NCBI GenBank assembly: GCA_029243025.1
Contig: JAQWSU010000032.1
Span: 172,388-236,387, forward strand
DNA from: Pirellulaceae bacterium
GTDB lineage: Bacteria; Planctomycetota; Planctomycetia; Pirellulales; Pirellulaceae
Length of the DNA: 64,000 nucleotides
Direction of reading: 5' to 3'
Shown: positions 44,760 to 54,406 of the stretch, piece after piece
Numbering within the stretch: position 1 is the first letter of the stretch
Layout: each line of letters starts with the position of its first letter
The notes under the pieces: generated by a model
Told to the model about the DNA's origin: nothing
Database searches by the model: none
Seen by the model: only the letters and a program-made list of their open reading frames with translations
Translations under genes and position numbers: made by a program

Positions 44760-47746
44760 TAGTCCACAAACATGAACTCATTTGTATTAACCAATAAGCG
44801 GCACGCATTCGCCAGTCCATGTTTTTTCACATAGGCTGCCACTTCGTTTTGCTCATAGGGTGTGGGCATGCGGCCCAAGATTTCCCGAAAAGCTTCGTCC
44901 GTTTGGTCTTCGATCGACTTCCTGTGAATGGTAATCCGCTGGGCGAGGAGCTCGGTCTGGCGAATCACCAGTTTATCGTTCATGGTTGCCAACGCTTGAA
45001 CTGCTGTAACCGATTCTCCCCTTTTGGGACTCAACTGAGATGCGTCTGGACAATCAAGCGCACTCATGAAGGGATCTGGAATCGTTCGAAAGATAAATCG
45101 ATAAACGCTCCGACGATAATTGGATCGGTGATCAACATCGAAACCGGCGTAGTCCACCACTGGAGTCACGTGAACTCCATTTGACTGGTTAAATTGTCGA
45201 TCCGACGGGCCGCCCATACGATTATCCAACGTCTGAGATATTTCCAGCAATGAATCGCGAAACGCTTCCGCATCAAGCCGCCTTCGATTCATGCGCCACA
45301 CCAACCGATTACCCGCGTCGATCTTGGCTGCATCCGATCGAAATCGAGATGACTGTTGGTAAGTTGCACTCGTCACGATGATTCGATGTAACGACTTGAG
45401 CGAACCCTCACGCTCCTGACACGTGCCGGCTAGCCATTCGAGCAACTCAGGATGAGTGGGAGCGGATCCGGCGTGGCCAAAGTCATTTGGCGTATCGACT
45501 AAGGGCTTTCCAAAATGATAATGCCACACTCGATTCACAATGGATCGCCAGACCAAACCATTGTTCTTCGCCGACACCCACTGGGCCAACGCTATTCGTC
45601 GTTCGGATTCCGGCCTGCCTTCGAACTCCGATCCGACCAACGGGGCCCCCTGGACGCAAGCCAACGTCGTTGGCTTTGCTAACCGTAGGGGCTTAGAAAT
45701 TTCACCTCTCTCAAGCACATGAACTGGCCGAGGTTCTGGACTGGCTCGAAAAGATCCGTCAGCCTCGAACTGACTAGTTCCCGAATAAACGAGTGCAGGT
45801 TTAGGCAGTTTTGCTAACTCCGATTCAATTTGCCGCTGCTCGAAGAACGCGTTCAGATTCATCCAATCGGAATCAGAGCGATTCTGTTTTTCCTTGCGCA
45901 GAATTGCTGAAATCGCTGACGGCACGGTCGGTCGAATTGCAAAAGGACCTTCCTGGCCGCTGACCATCACTTCAAATCGGCCAATCAAATGTCCTTCACC
46001 GTGGATTTGGTCGAGTTCCATCCTCAACAAGATCGGTGAATTCCCTTTACCCCGAGTATCCTGAATCTCTTGCTCGGGCGATTCAATTTCAAACACCGCA
46101 TAATGCGATCTCCCCACTTGTGGATAGATTCCCCATGCGGTCGACGGATTTCCATCAAACGCTTTCTGAACATCCCACTCAATTTGGTCGAAGTCAGCAT
46201 AGGCTTTCGTGATCTTTAACTGCCGTCTGTTTTGCTGATCGGATGGATCAACGACGAACAGTCGAAATTCGCTCAGATGGAGATTACCATTTCCATTTCG
46301 ACCGGGCCCTTTCATAGGTAATCGCGGATCGCTCAACACCGCCAAACGAACCGCACGTATCGTCGGCAACCGAGTTTGAAGCAAGAGTGTATAAGAATCT
46401 TTTTCGGGTCGACTACCTTCTGCGTAGATCGAGTTATCCTCTTGACGGATCAATTTTGTATCTGCATTCGACGTAACCTGAACCCACTCCACCGGCGACC
46501 AAGCCTCGTCAATCCCCCGAGAATTCAGCTCAAAGTTGTCCACAAGGCCCCGCAAACGGTCTCCGAGTAAACGTCGGTCATTCTGTTTCACCCACGTTTC
46601 TAATTGAGCGAGACGTTTTTCAAGCGAAGATCGTTGTTGAGCAACTGCCTGATCGGGTTCGTACCTGCGGTTTGCTTTATCGATGCCCGCAAAAACGGCT
46701 TGTAGACCGTAATAGGTATCGATCGTGACTGGATCGAATTTGTGATGATGACAGCGAGCACAGTGAACACTCGTGCTAGTAAACGTCGACATCAACGTCA
46801 TCACAATGTCATCTCGATCCAAATACCGCCCGATTTCCCGATCGATAGAGTTCTCTTGAATATCTCGCAAGGAACTTTCATCCCAAGGACCAGCCGCCAA
46901 AAAGCCGGTTGCGACAATCGCCCAGGGATCCTGCGGAAACAACGCATCGCCAGCGATCTGCTCCTGTACAAACTGCGGGTAGGGCACATCCTGATTGAAT
47001 CTCGTGATCAGATAATCACGATAGGGCCAAGCATGTTCCCGGGGGCGATCTTGATCGTGGCCGTGCGATTCGGCAAAGTGGACCAGGTCCATCCAATGAC
47101 GAGCCCATCGTTCACCATAACGGGGACTAGCCAACAACCGATCAACCACACGGTGGTAGGCATCAATGCGTTCGTCGTTCAAAAACGCTTGAAGTTCCGC
47201 GAAACTTGGAGGCATCCCAATCAGATCGAAATACAATCGCCTTAGCAACGTGCGCCGGTCGGCTACCCCTGAAGGCTTGAGTCCGTGGCTTCGCAATTCA
47301 CGACGCACAAAATGATCAATCGAATTTCGCCCACCATCACTCACCACCGTTCCAGATATTTTCGGTGCGTGGAGTTTTCGATAGGCCCAATGTCCCGGCC
47401 AATCAGCCCCCTCATCAATCCACTGCCGAAGCAATTTGATTTCCGAATCAGCTAGCGCTTCGTCAGGCGGCATTCGAAATTCTGGATCCGCCGACAATAC
47501 GCGATCAATGATCGAACTATCTTCGGAATGATGAGGAACAATCGCAGCAAGCTCGATTGCTTGCGAAGGTCCTGTCAGATCCAGACCACCTTTCGGCTGA
47601 TCAGCACCATGACACCCAATACATTTCCGTAATACATCCCGAATGTCGCGATCAAAGGTCACCGGGCGTGGCTGCGCCTTGACACCGTTGCCTATCGACG
47701 CCGCTGCAATCCCAACTAGAGTAAGCGTCCTGATCACGTACCACAT
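44759..47746 (-). CDS. DUF1549/DUF1553 planctomycete cytochrome-type protein
   Basis: 995 residues. A signal peptide ('LTLVGIAAASIGNGVKA') is followed by a planctomycete cytochrome C domain with 'CIGCHGADQPKGGLDL' and 'MPPDEALADSEI'. DUF1549 ('LLRRLYFDLIGMPPS', 'RWARHWMDLVHFAESHGHD', 'CARCHHHKFDPV') comes next. A middle beta-rich region (about 430-630) resembles a discoidin-like sugar-binding insert ('FDGNPSTAWGIYPQVGRSHY'). DUF1553 closes the protein ('NRVWHYHFGKPLVDTPNDFG', 'LVWRMNRRRLDAEAFRDSLL', 'VTAVQALATMNDKLV'). This is the usual partner of DUF1501 in planctomycetes. The ATG at 47746 follows 'GGCGAGA'. The gene is first in a two-gene operon. Confidence 0.93.
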   Translation of the reverse strand: MWYVIRTLTLVGIAAASIGNGVKAQPRPVTFDRDIRDVLRKCIGCHGADQPKGGLDLTGPSQAIELAAIVPHHSEDSSIIDRVLSADPEFRMPPDEALADSEIKLLRQWIDEGADWPGHWAYRKLHAPKISGTVVSDGGRNSIDHFVRRELRSHGLKPSGVADRRTLLRRLYFDLIGMPPSFAELQAFLNDERIDAYHRVVDRLLASPRYGERWARHWMDLVHFAESHGHDQDRPREHAWPYRDYLITRFNQDVPYPQFVQEQIAGDALFPQDPWAIVATGFLAAGPWDESSLRDIQENSIDREIGRYLDRDDIVMTLMSTFTSTSVHCARCHHHKFDPVTIDTYYGLQAVFAGIDKANRRYEPDQAVAQQRSSLEKRLAQLETWVKQNDRRLLGDRLRGLVDNFELNSRGIDEAWSPVEWVQVTSNADTKLIRQEDNSIYAEGSRPEKDSYTLLLQTRLPTIRAVRLAVLSDPRLPMKGPGRNGNGNLHLSEFRLFVVDPSDQQNRRQLKITKAYADFDQIEWDVQKAFDGNPSTAWGIYPQVGRSHYAVFEIESPEQEIQDTRGKGNSPILLRMELDQIHGEGHLIGRFEVMVSGQEGPFAIRPTVPSAISAILRKEKQNRSDSDWMNLNAFFEQRQIESELAKLPKPALVYSGTSQFEADGSFRASPEPRPVHVLERGEISKPLRLAKPTTLACVQGAPLVGSEFEGRPESERRIALAQWVSAKNNGLVWRSIVNRVWHYHFGKPLVDTPNDFGHAGSAPTHPELLEWLAGTCQEREGSLKSLHRIIVTSATYQQSSRFRSDAAKIDAGNRLVWRMNRRRLDAEAFRDSLLEISQTLDNRMGGPSDRQFNQSNGVHVTPVVDYAGFDVDHRSNYRRSVYRFIFRTIPDPFMSALDCPDASQLSPKRGESVTAVQALATMNDKLVIRQTELLAQRITIHRKSIEDQTDEAFREILGRMPTPYEQNEVAAYVKKHGLANACRLLVNTNEFMFVD

Positions 47747-47963
47747 CGTATCTCGCCAATCCCACCGATCGTCCGTAGGTTTCCCCGTGACTGAATAAAC
47801 TTAAGTATGACGCATAGTCACACCATTATCAAAGATGCCAAAACGGGCGAGAAACAGCGAGTATAAAAATTCCCATATCACACAGAACGGAAAACGCAGG
47901 ATGAACGCCGACTCAAATCTCGATACCCCCTCAGGCATCCCATCTTGAATCCGAAAGGAGCTC

Positions 47964-48167
47964 TTAGTTCACAACTCCGCCTCCATCGGGCAAGGTGCAA
48001 TCACGACCGTCGAGTCGATCGTTCAACGCCCCCTGTTCCAAATCCAATTGATGAAGGACGGTAGCGCATAGACCAGGTATCAAGACAGGATCTTCCACTG
48101 CTCCATCAAATTTCGCCCGTGTTGCCAAATAAAAAACCGCGTTGGTACCGACCTCCGGCAACAACAA
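47964..48167 (-). pseudogene. DUF1501 C-terminal relic
   Basis: An ORF of 67 codons without ATG reads 'KFDGAVEDPVLIPGLCATVL' and 'HQLDLEQGALNDRLDGRDCT' then 'LPDGGGVV'. It follows the DUF1501 tail pattern (usual form 'AVEDPVHVHDLHATILHQLGLDH...GRDFTLTDG') nearly residue by residue, but lacks the conserved 'HDLHA' ('IPGLCA') and everything upstream. It is a leftover of a second, lost DUF1501 gene beside the living operon. Confidence 0.6.
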
Positions 48168-48222
48168 GCGTTACTCCAAAGACTTGCTCAGATTACGACC
48201 GCACAAGGATCGAAGGGTCGCA

Positions 48223-51200
48223 CTAGTCGGTCTCAGTTCGAGCAGCTTCCTCAAGTGCCGCCAACACCTTCGTACCCTTGAAACTCTTCGGTCGTGACCT
48301 TGCATACTCAAGGACGGTCAGACCGTTTTTAAAGACGAAGTTGGGATCAACCTTCGCACCGGCCTCCAACAGCCTAGCGGCGATTTTGGGGCTCATGAAC
48401 AGCATAGCGAGGGTGAACGGAGTCCTGCCTTTATTGTCAGCCTGATTGACGTCAACATCCGTGTTCAGGACCATTTGAACTGCTTCATAACTGCTCCCGA
48501 TGATGACCCAGTGGAGCAAATTCGCACCCATAGACTCTTGCTTCAGATTCGGATCCGTGCCGGCGTCCAATAGAAGTCGAAGAACCGTGTTGCAATCCCT
48601 CCCCGAGTTTCTAGAGGTCGCACCCATCGCCGCCGTTAAACCACCCGGATTCCGACCATTCACATCGGCACCCGCTTCGAGTAATACCCCCATTACCTCA
48701 ACAGCACGATCGGTATTTTTGACGTTGAGCGCAGCGAGTAACAACGGCCGGTGTTTTGGGTTGTCGGGGCTCGGTCTTTTGAATCCAGGTGAATTCACAT
48801 CGGCACCGGCAGCAAGCCAGGAGGTCACAGTGAACGGCGTCGCCCTTCCACTTTCTAAGATCGCTCGAAGTTGCTGTGTGGCGACCTTATTGAATGTCTT
48901 GATTTCGAGAATCCGAAGATTTCGAAATTTAATATTGTTCGGCTGCCCGTGATCCTGGAAACCAATAAAGCCCTCCAACGGACGATCTTTCATGGCACCT
49001 TCGTCAAGCTGAGTATCAATGATTGGCTCCCCATTCAATTCAACTTGAAGATGGTTACCAATACAGGTCACGACCATTCGATTCCATTCATGCGGCGGAC
49101 GAGACATATTTTTGGATGGCCCCACCGTACCAACAATTCCGCCATGATCATGTGCACTCAGTTTGCCGGTTTTCTTGGATGAGTCGAGGATCTGCGCCTC
49201 AATCCCTTGTTTCACTGGGTCTTTCCGATCCGCAACGCGAAAATAAACGCCACTATTGCCGCCCGGCGGATAAGAATATTCCACATCCAACACAAAATCT
49301 TTGTATTGGCGGGTCGACCACAAGTAGTCACCGTAGCGCTGCCAACCTCTCTCACCATCGCGAGGTTGTATCAAAACGGAACCATCTTGTTGAGGCAACC
49401 AGTTACCTGATGTCTGCCAACCTTTCAAATCCTTGCCATTGTAGAGTGCGGTGAACTTACTCAGATCGCGGAGCTTCAAGTTACGCCACCGCACTTCATA
49501 CGGACCTTCCCCTCGGCCGATTCCGTGCACCTGAAGTCCAATGAACCCTTTGGGGTGCGACTGATAACGCTCGTCATGTGTTAGATTTGAAACCGAATGT
49601 CCATTGATCCAGGTTTGTATTTGATTGCCAAAGGCGACAACACGATAGTTATTCCATTCACCGTCTTTGAAATGCTGGTGCGGTTTTCGATCGGCATCAG
49701 GTGTCATCCAACCCCCGGCGGATTCTCCATAAAGATAACCGGCTAATCCATCGAGAGAGATTTCTACTTGAGGTCCATTGACTCGGCCCTCCGGTTTACC
49801 ACCAACGCTCTGCGATCGGATTTGCACACCAGAATTCAACTCGCGATCCACTTTAACATCAAACTGCAGTTCAAAATTACCGTAAACTTGATCGGTACAG
49901 AGAAACGAATTGGGACTGCCCTCCGAAGTCGTGCCAACAATTGCGTCATTCTCGACACGATAGCTGGCCGTCCCATTACGTTGAGTCCATCCGGTCAAAT
50001 CTTTGCCATTGAACAAATCATTCCAACCCTGCGTGATCGGCTTCACAGCCAATTGATAACGCACTGGCTTGACGGCGGCCTTCGCTTTGGCGTGCGCTTG
50101 ATCATTCGCATCCATCATCTTTTGACGTACGGTAGCTAATGCCGCCAACCCTTCCGGATCTTTGATCAACGAATCGGGAAGTCGACGAAAGTCAGTGATG
50201 AATTCCTTGATCATCGTCGTTTCTGCTGCTTGCTTTTCGGCAACTTTGTTCAGAACGTCCTGAAACGGTTCAACAAAAGGATTTTCGAGGAATTCGGCTG
50301 CCAAATTAATGCCTTTTTCCAACTGTGCCTTGCTAAACCTCTTGCTACCTGATCCGAAGGTCACGTCGGCGCCAGGGGCCTGCAGCCCCTTCACTTTCAG
50401 CACGAATCGATTAAGGTCCTGATTGAATGAAGTGTAGGGCAGGATGCTTGCGGTGCCGTTCGGGTCTCGCTTATCACCCGAAAAACAGAAGGGATATCGG
50501 CTACTTTCAATTTCAAAAGCACCGTTCTCGCCATGAAGTACCTGATGTCCATCGGTTGCCGTAGCCGTGTCTGATGTGAGATCGACGACCACAGTTCCAA
50601 TGTCACCATCAAGTCCAAGCGTTTTGAGAAAAGCGTAAGCCATTACCAGCTGACCATTCGCTTCCGGATGTACACCGTCTCGCCCAGCCACGGGATATTC
50701 ATCACCCAGGCTTGCCTTTGCCGCAACCATCGATTGCTTCATCGCGTTAAAGACATCCGCGTGAGGGAATCCATGTTCCTGAGCTATTTGCTTTGCGATC
50801 TGACCAAGACGTCCCAAATTGTCGTTGTAAACCTGATCAAAATCAGCGTCATCTTTCCTCCAAGTAAAGCTGTCGACGACTCCAGGCGAGCCAACGACAA
50901 CGGTCGCTCCCGCCTTCTTCATGCGTTCAACAATCTTTCGCATACCCTCTTCATAGGTTTTCCCAATCTGGTCGGTGTACTTCCGGTACGAACCATCATT
51001 CATTCCGTAACAAGTAGTAACGACATCTGGCTTCCAAGGCACCAAATCGTTTTCCATCCGTCCCGCAAATCCTGGCGCACGTTCCCCGCCCCAGCCAAAT
51101 TGAAACGATTGAATTTCCAGATCGGGATAACATGCCAAGAGATAGGCATCCATAAATTTGCTATAGAGCTTTTGCTCGGTAATCGAGTCACCAACAATCG

Positions 51201-51294
51201 CCAGGCGATCACCTTTTTCGAGCACAAGCGGCTCAGCAATCGCGAAAGAAGTGGTAACAATCAGAAGCAAAAGGCTGGCGCAAATGGTTTTCAC
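48223..51294 (-). CDS. Fusion of SGNH hydrolase, two DUF1080 domains and ankyrin repeats
   Basis: 1023 residues from GTG 51294, chosen because the signal peptide starts there ('KTICASLLLLIVTTSFAIAE'). Residues about 25-225 are an SGNH/GDSL hydrolase: 'AIVGDSITEQ' (Ser), 'FGWGGERAPGF' (Gly), 'CYGMNDGSY' (Asn), 'GRDGVHPEANGQ' (Asp/His). A helical linker follows (about 330-430). Two DUF1080 (3-keto-disaccharide hydrolase-type concanavalin-like) domains come next: 'WNDLFNGKDLTGWTQRNG' and 'FTALYNGKDLKGWQTSG', each with 'NSGV' and 'VRWRNLKLRDL'/'IKFRNLRILEI'. The tail (about 830-1010) has four or five ankyrin repeats ('LLEAGADVNGRNPGGLTAAM', 'LLLDAGTDPNLKQ', 'DVNQADNKGRTPFTLAM'). GDSL and DUF1080 modules are common singly in planctomycetes; the four-part fusion in an exported protein is unusual. 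TTG 51321 is a possible earlier start. Confidence 0.9.
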   Translation of the reverse strand: MKTICASLLLLIVTTSFAIAEPLVLEKGDRLAIVGDSITEQKLYSKFMDAYLLACYPDLEIQSFQFGWGGERAPGFAGRMENDLVPWKPDVVTTCYGMNDGSYRKYTDQIGKTYEEGMRKIVERMKKAGATVVVGSPGVVDSFTWRKDDADFDQVYNDNLGRLGQIAKQIAQEHGFPHADVFNAMKQSMVAAKASLGDEYPVAGRDGVHPEANGQLVMAYAFLKTLGLDGDIGTVVVDLTSDTATATDGHQVLHGENGAFEIESSRYPFCFSGDKRDPNGTASILPYTSFNQDLNRFVLKVKGLQAPGADVTFGSGSKRFSKAQLEKGINLAAEFLENPFVEPFQDVLNKVAEKQAAETTMIKEFITDFRRLPDSLIKDPEGLAALATVRQKMMDANDQAHAKAKAAVKPVRYQLAVKPITQGWNDLFNGKDLTGWTQRNGTASYRVENDAIVGTTSEGSPNSFLCTDQVYGNFELQFDVKVDRELNSGVQIRSQSVGGKPEGRVNGPQVEISLDGLAGYLYGESAGGWMTPDADRKPHQHFKDGEWNNYRVVAFGNQIQTWINGHSVSNLTHDERYQSHPKGFIGLQVHGIGRGEGPYEVRWRNLKLRDLSKFTALYNGKDLKGWQTSGNWLPQQDGSVLIQPRDGERGWQRYGDYLWSTRQYKDFVLDVEYSYPPGGNSGVYFRVADRKDPVKQGIEAQILDSSKKTGKLSAHDHGGIVGTVGPSKNMSRPPHEWNRMVVTCIGNHLQVELNGEPIIDTQLDEGAMKDRPLEGFIGFQDHGQPNNIKFRNLRILEIKTFNKVATQQLRAILESGRATPFTVTSWLAAGADVNSPGFKRPSPDNPKHRPLLLAALNVKNTDRAVEVMGVLLEAGADVNGRNPGGLTAAMGATSRNSGRDCNTVLRLLLDAGTDPNLKQESMGANLLHWVIIGSSYEAVQMVLNTDVDVNQADNKGRTPFTLAMLFMSPKIAARLLEAGAKVDPNFVFKNGLTVLEYARSRPKSFKGTKVLAALEEAARTETD

Positions 51295-51321
51295 GGTCGA
51301 CTCACTTATCGGCAGGAACAA

Positions 51322-51660
51322 TTAAGTCAGAAGTTGGCTTGCAGTGTAGCCAATAAAAAATCGTTTGTCATCGATTTCATGGGGATTCGACAGAGCCGAG
51401 GGTTTCAGCCGCCCCCGGTTCATCCCAGCAAGCCGTACAGAAAACTCTCAACTCCGAGGTACTCCCTCAAAAAGCACCGCCTGCGTGGACCGCCCCGGCA
51501 AGCGCCTGCCTGGACAGGCGCACGCATGTGATAGCAAGATCACTGAGTGAGCAGTTTCAATTCGCTGTCACCATCGTGCTTTACTCTACCAATCGGCCGA
51601 CCCAAAGGGCGCATCAACTCGCCTGACGCGCCCCTTAATCGCCGATCGACAATCTCGAAA
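51322..51660. other. Intergenic with one strong hairpin
   Basis: No gene seen. It lies downstream of katG and upstream of the SGNH fusion on the same strand. The hairpin at 51502-51521 is listed separately. Confidence 0.5.
51502..51521. terminator. 7-bp GC-rich hairpin downstream of katG
   Basis: 'gcgcctg' and 'caggcgc' pair around the 6-base loop 'cctgga'. It lies 140 bases past the katG stop on the minus strand and has no T run. It could be a terminator or a dispersed palindromic element. Confidence 0.4.
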
Positions 51661-53859
51661 TCAGGAAAGATCAAAGCGATCGAGATCCATGACCTTCGCC
51701 CACGCCCGACCGAAATCGCGAACGAATCTTTCCTGTCCATCATCGCTCGCATAGACTTCCGATATCGCTCGCAGCTGCGAATTTGAACCGAAGACAAGAT
51801 CGACAGCCGTACCGGTAAACTTGACATTGTCGGTCTCACAATCACGTCCCTCGAACAAGTGTTCGCACTCAGACGAAACTTGCCACTTGATCTTCATATC
51901 GAGGAGATTCACAAAGAAATCATTGGTCAAGGATTCGGGTCGTGAGGTGAACACCCCCCATTCAGACGCTCCAGCATTCGCATTCAAAACTCGCATGCCG
52001 CCGACAAGAACCGTCATCTCGGGAGCTGTGAGGGTGAGTAAATTTGCCCGCTCGACGAGCAACTGCTCAGTCGGTCTTCCATGCCCCTTTCGAATGTAAT
52101 TTCGAAAGCCGTCTGCCGTCGGCTCCAACACCCCAAACGATTCAACATCCGTCTGATCTTGGCTTGCATCCGTACGTCCCGGGGAGAAGGGAATCTGCAG
52201 CTCGAATCCGGCCTTGCCCGCCGCTTCCTCGACGGCCGCAATCCCGCCTAAAACGATCACGTCTGCGAGAGACACCTGCTTGCCATCCGAGCGAGACTGA
52301 TTGAACTCCTGCTGAACTTGCTCTAATTTCTGCAGCACTTGAGCGAGTTCCTTCGGATCGTTCACATCCCAATTTTTTTGTGGATCCAGCCGAAGACGTG
52401 CTCCATTTCCACCGCCGCGTTTATCGGTGCCTCGAAACGTACTTGCCGATGCCCAGGCAGTCGAAACGAGCTGTGAAATCGAGAGATCGACTTTACCCAA
52501 ACGGACTTTTAAGTCGGCAATCGCCTCAGCATTAATCAAGTCATGCGAGACAGGCGGGACAGGATCTTCGAACAACTGCGGCTCCGCCGGCACCAAAGAT
52601 CCCAAGAAGCGAGATCGAGGTCCCATATCTCGGTGCGTCAATTTGTACCAAGCTCTGGCAAAAACGTCGGCAAATTCGTCAGGATTTTCATGAAACCGTT
52701 TTGAAATGGGCTGGTAGACAGGATCCATCTTCAGCGAGAGATCGGTCGTAAACATGATGGGCACATGTCTCTTGGAAGCATCATGGGCACCCGGGACGGA
52801 ATCCTTGGCACTTGCCTCCTGCGGAATCCACTGGGTTGCACCAGCCGGGCTTTTTGTCTGCTTCCATTCATAACCAAATAGATTGTCGAAATAATTATTG
52901 TCCCACTTGATTGGATCCGTCGTCCAAGCGCCCTCTAATCCGCTTGAGATCGTATCGTCGCCACTCCCGGTGCCATAGCTGTTCTTCCAGCCGAGCCCCT
53001 GCTCTTCAAGGCCAGCAGCCTCCGGTTCGCGGCCGACATATTGATCAGGATCGGCAGCACCATGGGCCTTACCGAAAGTATGGCCACCCGCGATAAGCGC
53101 CACCGTTTCCTCGTCATTCATCGCCATGCGTTGAAACGTGGTGCGGATGTCCTTCGCTGCCGCAACCGGATCGGGTGTCCCATTGGGGCCTTCTGGATTC
53201 ACGTAGATCAAACCCATTTGAACGGCACCAAGTGGACAGTCGAGTTGACGATCACCCGTGTACCGGTCATCCCCCAGCCAAGTCGTTTCCGGACCCCAGT
53301 AGATATCATCTTCAGGCTCCCAAACATCCACTCGCCCCCCCGCAAAGCCGAAGCTCTTCAGCCCCATTGAATCTAAAGCGCAAGTGCCCGCAAAAATCAT
53401 CAAATCGGCCCAAGAGATTCTGCGACCGTATTTCTGTTTCAGAGGCCATAGAAGTCGACGCGCTTTATCAAGGTTGACGTTGTCGGGCCAACTATTTAGT
53501 GGAGCAAATCGCTGCGAGCCTGTGGCAGCGCCTCCACGACCATCCTCAATGCGGTAAGTGCCCGCACTGTGCCACGCCATCCGGATAAAGAATGGACCGT
53601 AATGGCCATAGTCAGCTGGCCACCAATCCTGCGACGTCGTCATCAACGCGTCTAATTCTTGCTTCAATTGCGTCAGATCAACCGTTTTGAATTCCTCGGC
53701 ATAATTGAACTCACCGCCCAGCGGATCTGCCTGCACGGAACCATGCTGCAGCAACTTCAAGTTCAATTGATTCGGCCACCAATGCTGGTTCGCCGTCGCC
53801 CCAACGGCCGTCTGGCGATGAGCGCCGCTCATTACGGGACACTTGTCTTCGGTCGTCAT
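51661..53859 (-). CDS. katG: Catalase-peroxidase
   Basis: 732 residues, full length for KatG. It disproportionates hydrogen peroxide and has peroxidase activity; the protein is normally cytoplasmic. Distal residues Arg93, Trp96 and His97 are in '[14 protein letters not shown]'. The Trp-Tyr-Met adduct partners are present in '[12 protein letters not shown]' and '[10 protein letters not shown]'. The proximal His lies in '[12 protein letters not shown]'. The C-terminal non-haem half is also complete ('[19 protein letters not shown]', '[14 protein letters not shown]'). ATG 53859 is preceded by 'GGAGAG' at good spacing. It appears to be a single-gene unit; no OxyR- or Fur-like gene is beside it. 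Confidence 0.98.
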   Translation of the reverse strand: MTTEDKCPVMSGAHRQTAVGATANQHWWPNQLNLKLLQHGSVQADPLGGEFNYAEEFKTVDLTQLKQELDALMTTSQDWWPADYGHYGPFFIRMAWHSAGTYRIEDGRGGAATGSQRFAPLNSWPDNVNLDKARRLLWPLKQKYGRRISWADLMIFAGTCALDSMGLKSFGFAGGRVDVWEPEDDIYWGPETTWLGDDRYTGDRQLDCPLGAVQMGLIYVNPEGPNGTPDPVAAAKDIRTTFQRMAMNDEETVALIAGGHTFGKAHGAADPDQYVGREPEAAGLEEQGLGWKNSYGTGSGDDTISSGLEGAWTTDPIKWDNNYFDNLFGYEWKQTKSPAGATQWIPQEASAKDSVPGAHDASKRHVPIMFTTDLSLKMDPVYQPISKRFHENPDEFADVFARAWYKLTHRDMGPRSRFLGSLVPAEPQLFEDPVPPVSHDLINAEAIADLKVRLGKVDLSISQLVSTAWASASTFRGTDKRGGGNGARLRLDPQKNWDVNDPKELAQVLQKLEQVQQEFNQSRSDGKQVSLADVIVLGGIAAVEEAAGKAGFELQIPFSPGRTDASQDQTDVESFGVLEPTADGFRNYIRKGHGRPTEQLLVERANLLTLTAPEMTVLVGGMRVLNANAGASEWGVFTSRPESLTNDFFVNLLDMKIKWQVSSECEHLFEGRDCETDNVKFTGTAVDLVFGSNSQLRAISEVYASDDGQERFVRDFGRAWAKVMDLDRFDLS

Positions 53860-54406
53860 ATTCTCTCCGATCTCGGCTGGGAATTCTCTGCAAGCTGTAT
53901 AGCGTACGTCTCAACGCTTGAAAAGTAGTGACCCGAAAAGCTTCTCCTCCGGTCTTGGTCGCTCGTTACCCAACTGAGGGGTAGATTTAGCCGCCTATCA
54001 CCGGCAGATCGGAGTCGCGATCCGAAAATACGATCGAATTGAAATTCCCTGCCTACTGGCTGACTGCCCCGCCAAAGGGACGAACATCATTTCGCTCATA
54101 CCTGGCAGTTTTGCCCCTGCCCGGCGCTGCCCCGCCAAGATCATGTACTGAACGTTTTTCACGCGAACAACGGCCGAACAGGAGCAGCGCAGAATCATAA
54201 CCTTTGGATCAAGTATCTTCGTCCATCCACCTCGGAGACCGCAGTATCGCAACCGATTTCTGTCCGTTTTGCATCCCCTGCAACCCCAAACATTCCTCTT
54301 CCCCGCAAGCCTGAAAACTTGTTTAATAAAATGCACGCATCTGGCCGATCCGCTGGAGAATTCGAGCGTCAGCCAAGACTCATGAGGAACCTCTGCCGAC
54401 AAGCCG
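53860..54406. other. Divergent intergenic region, nothing recognised
   Basis: About 550 bases between katG and the YiiX-like gene. Promoters for both are expected. A long minus-strand ORF across it reads like antisense of low-complexity sequence and overlaps the start of the plus-strand gene, so I do not call it. Confidence 0.5.
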
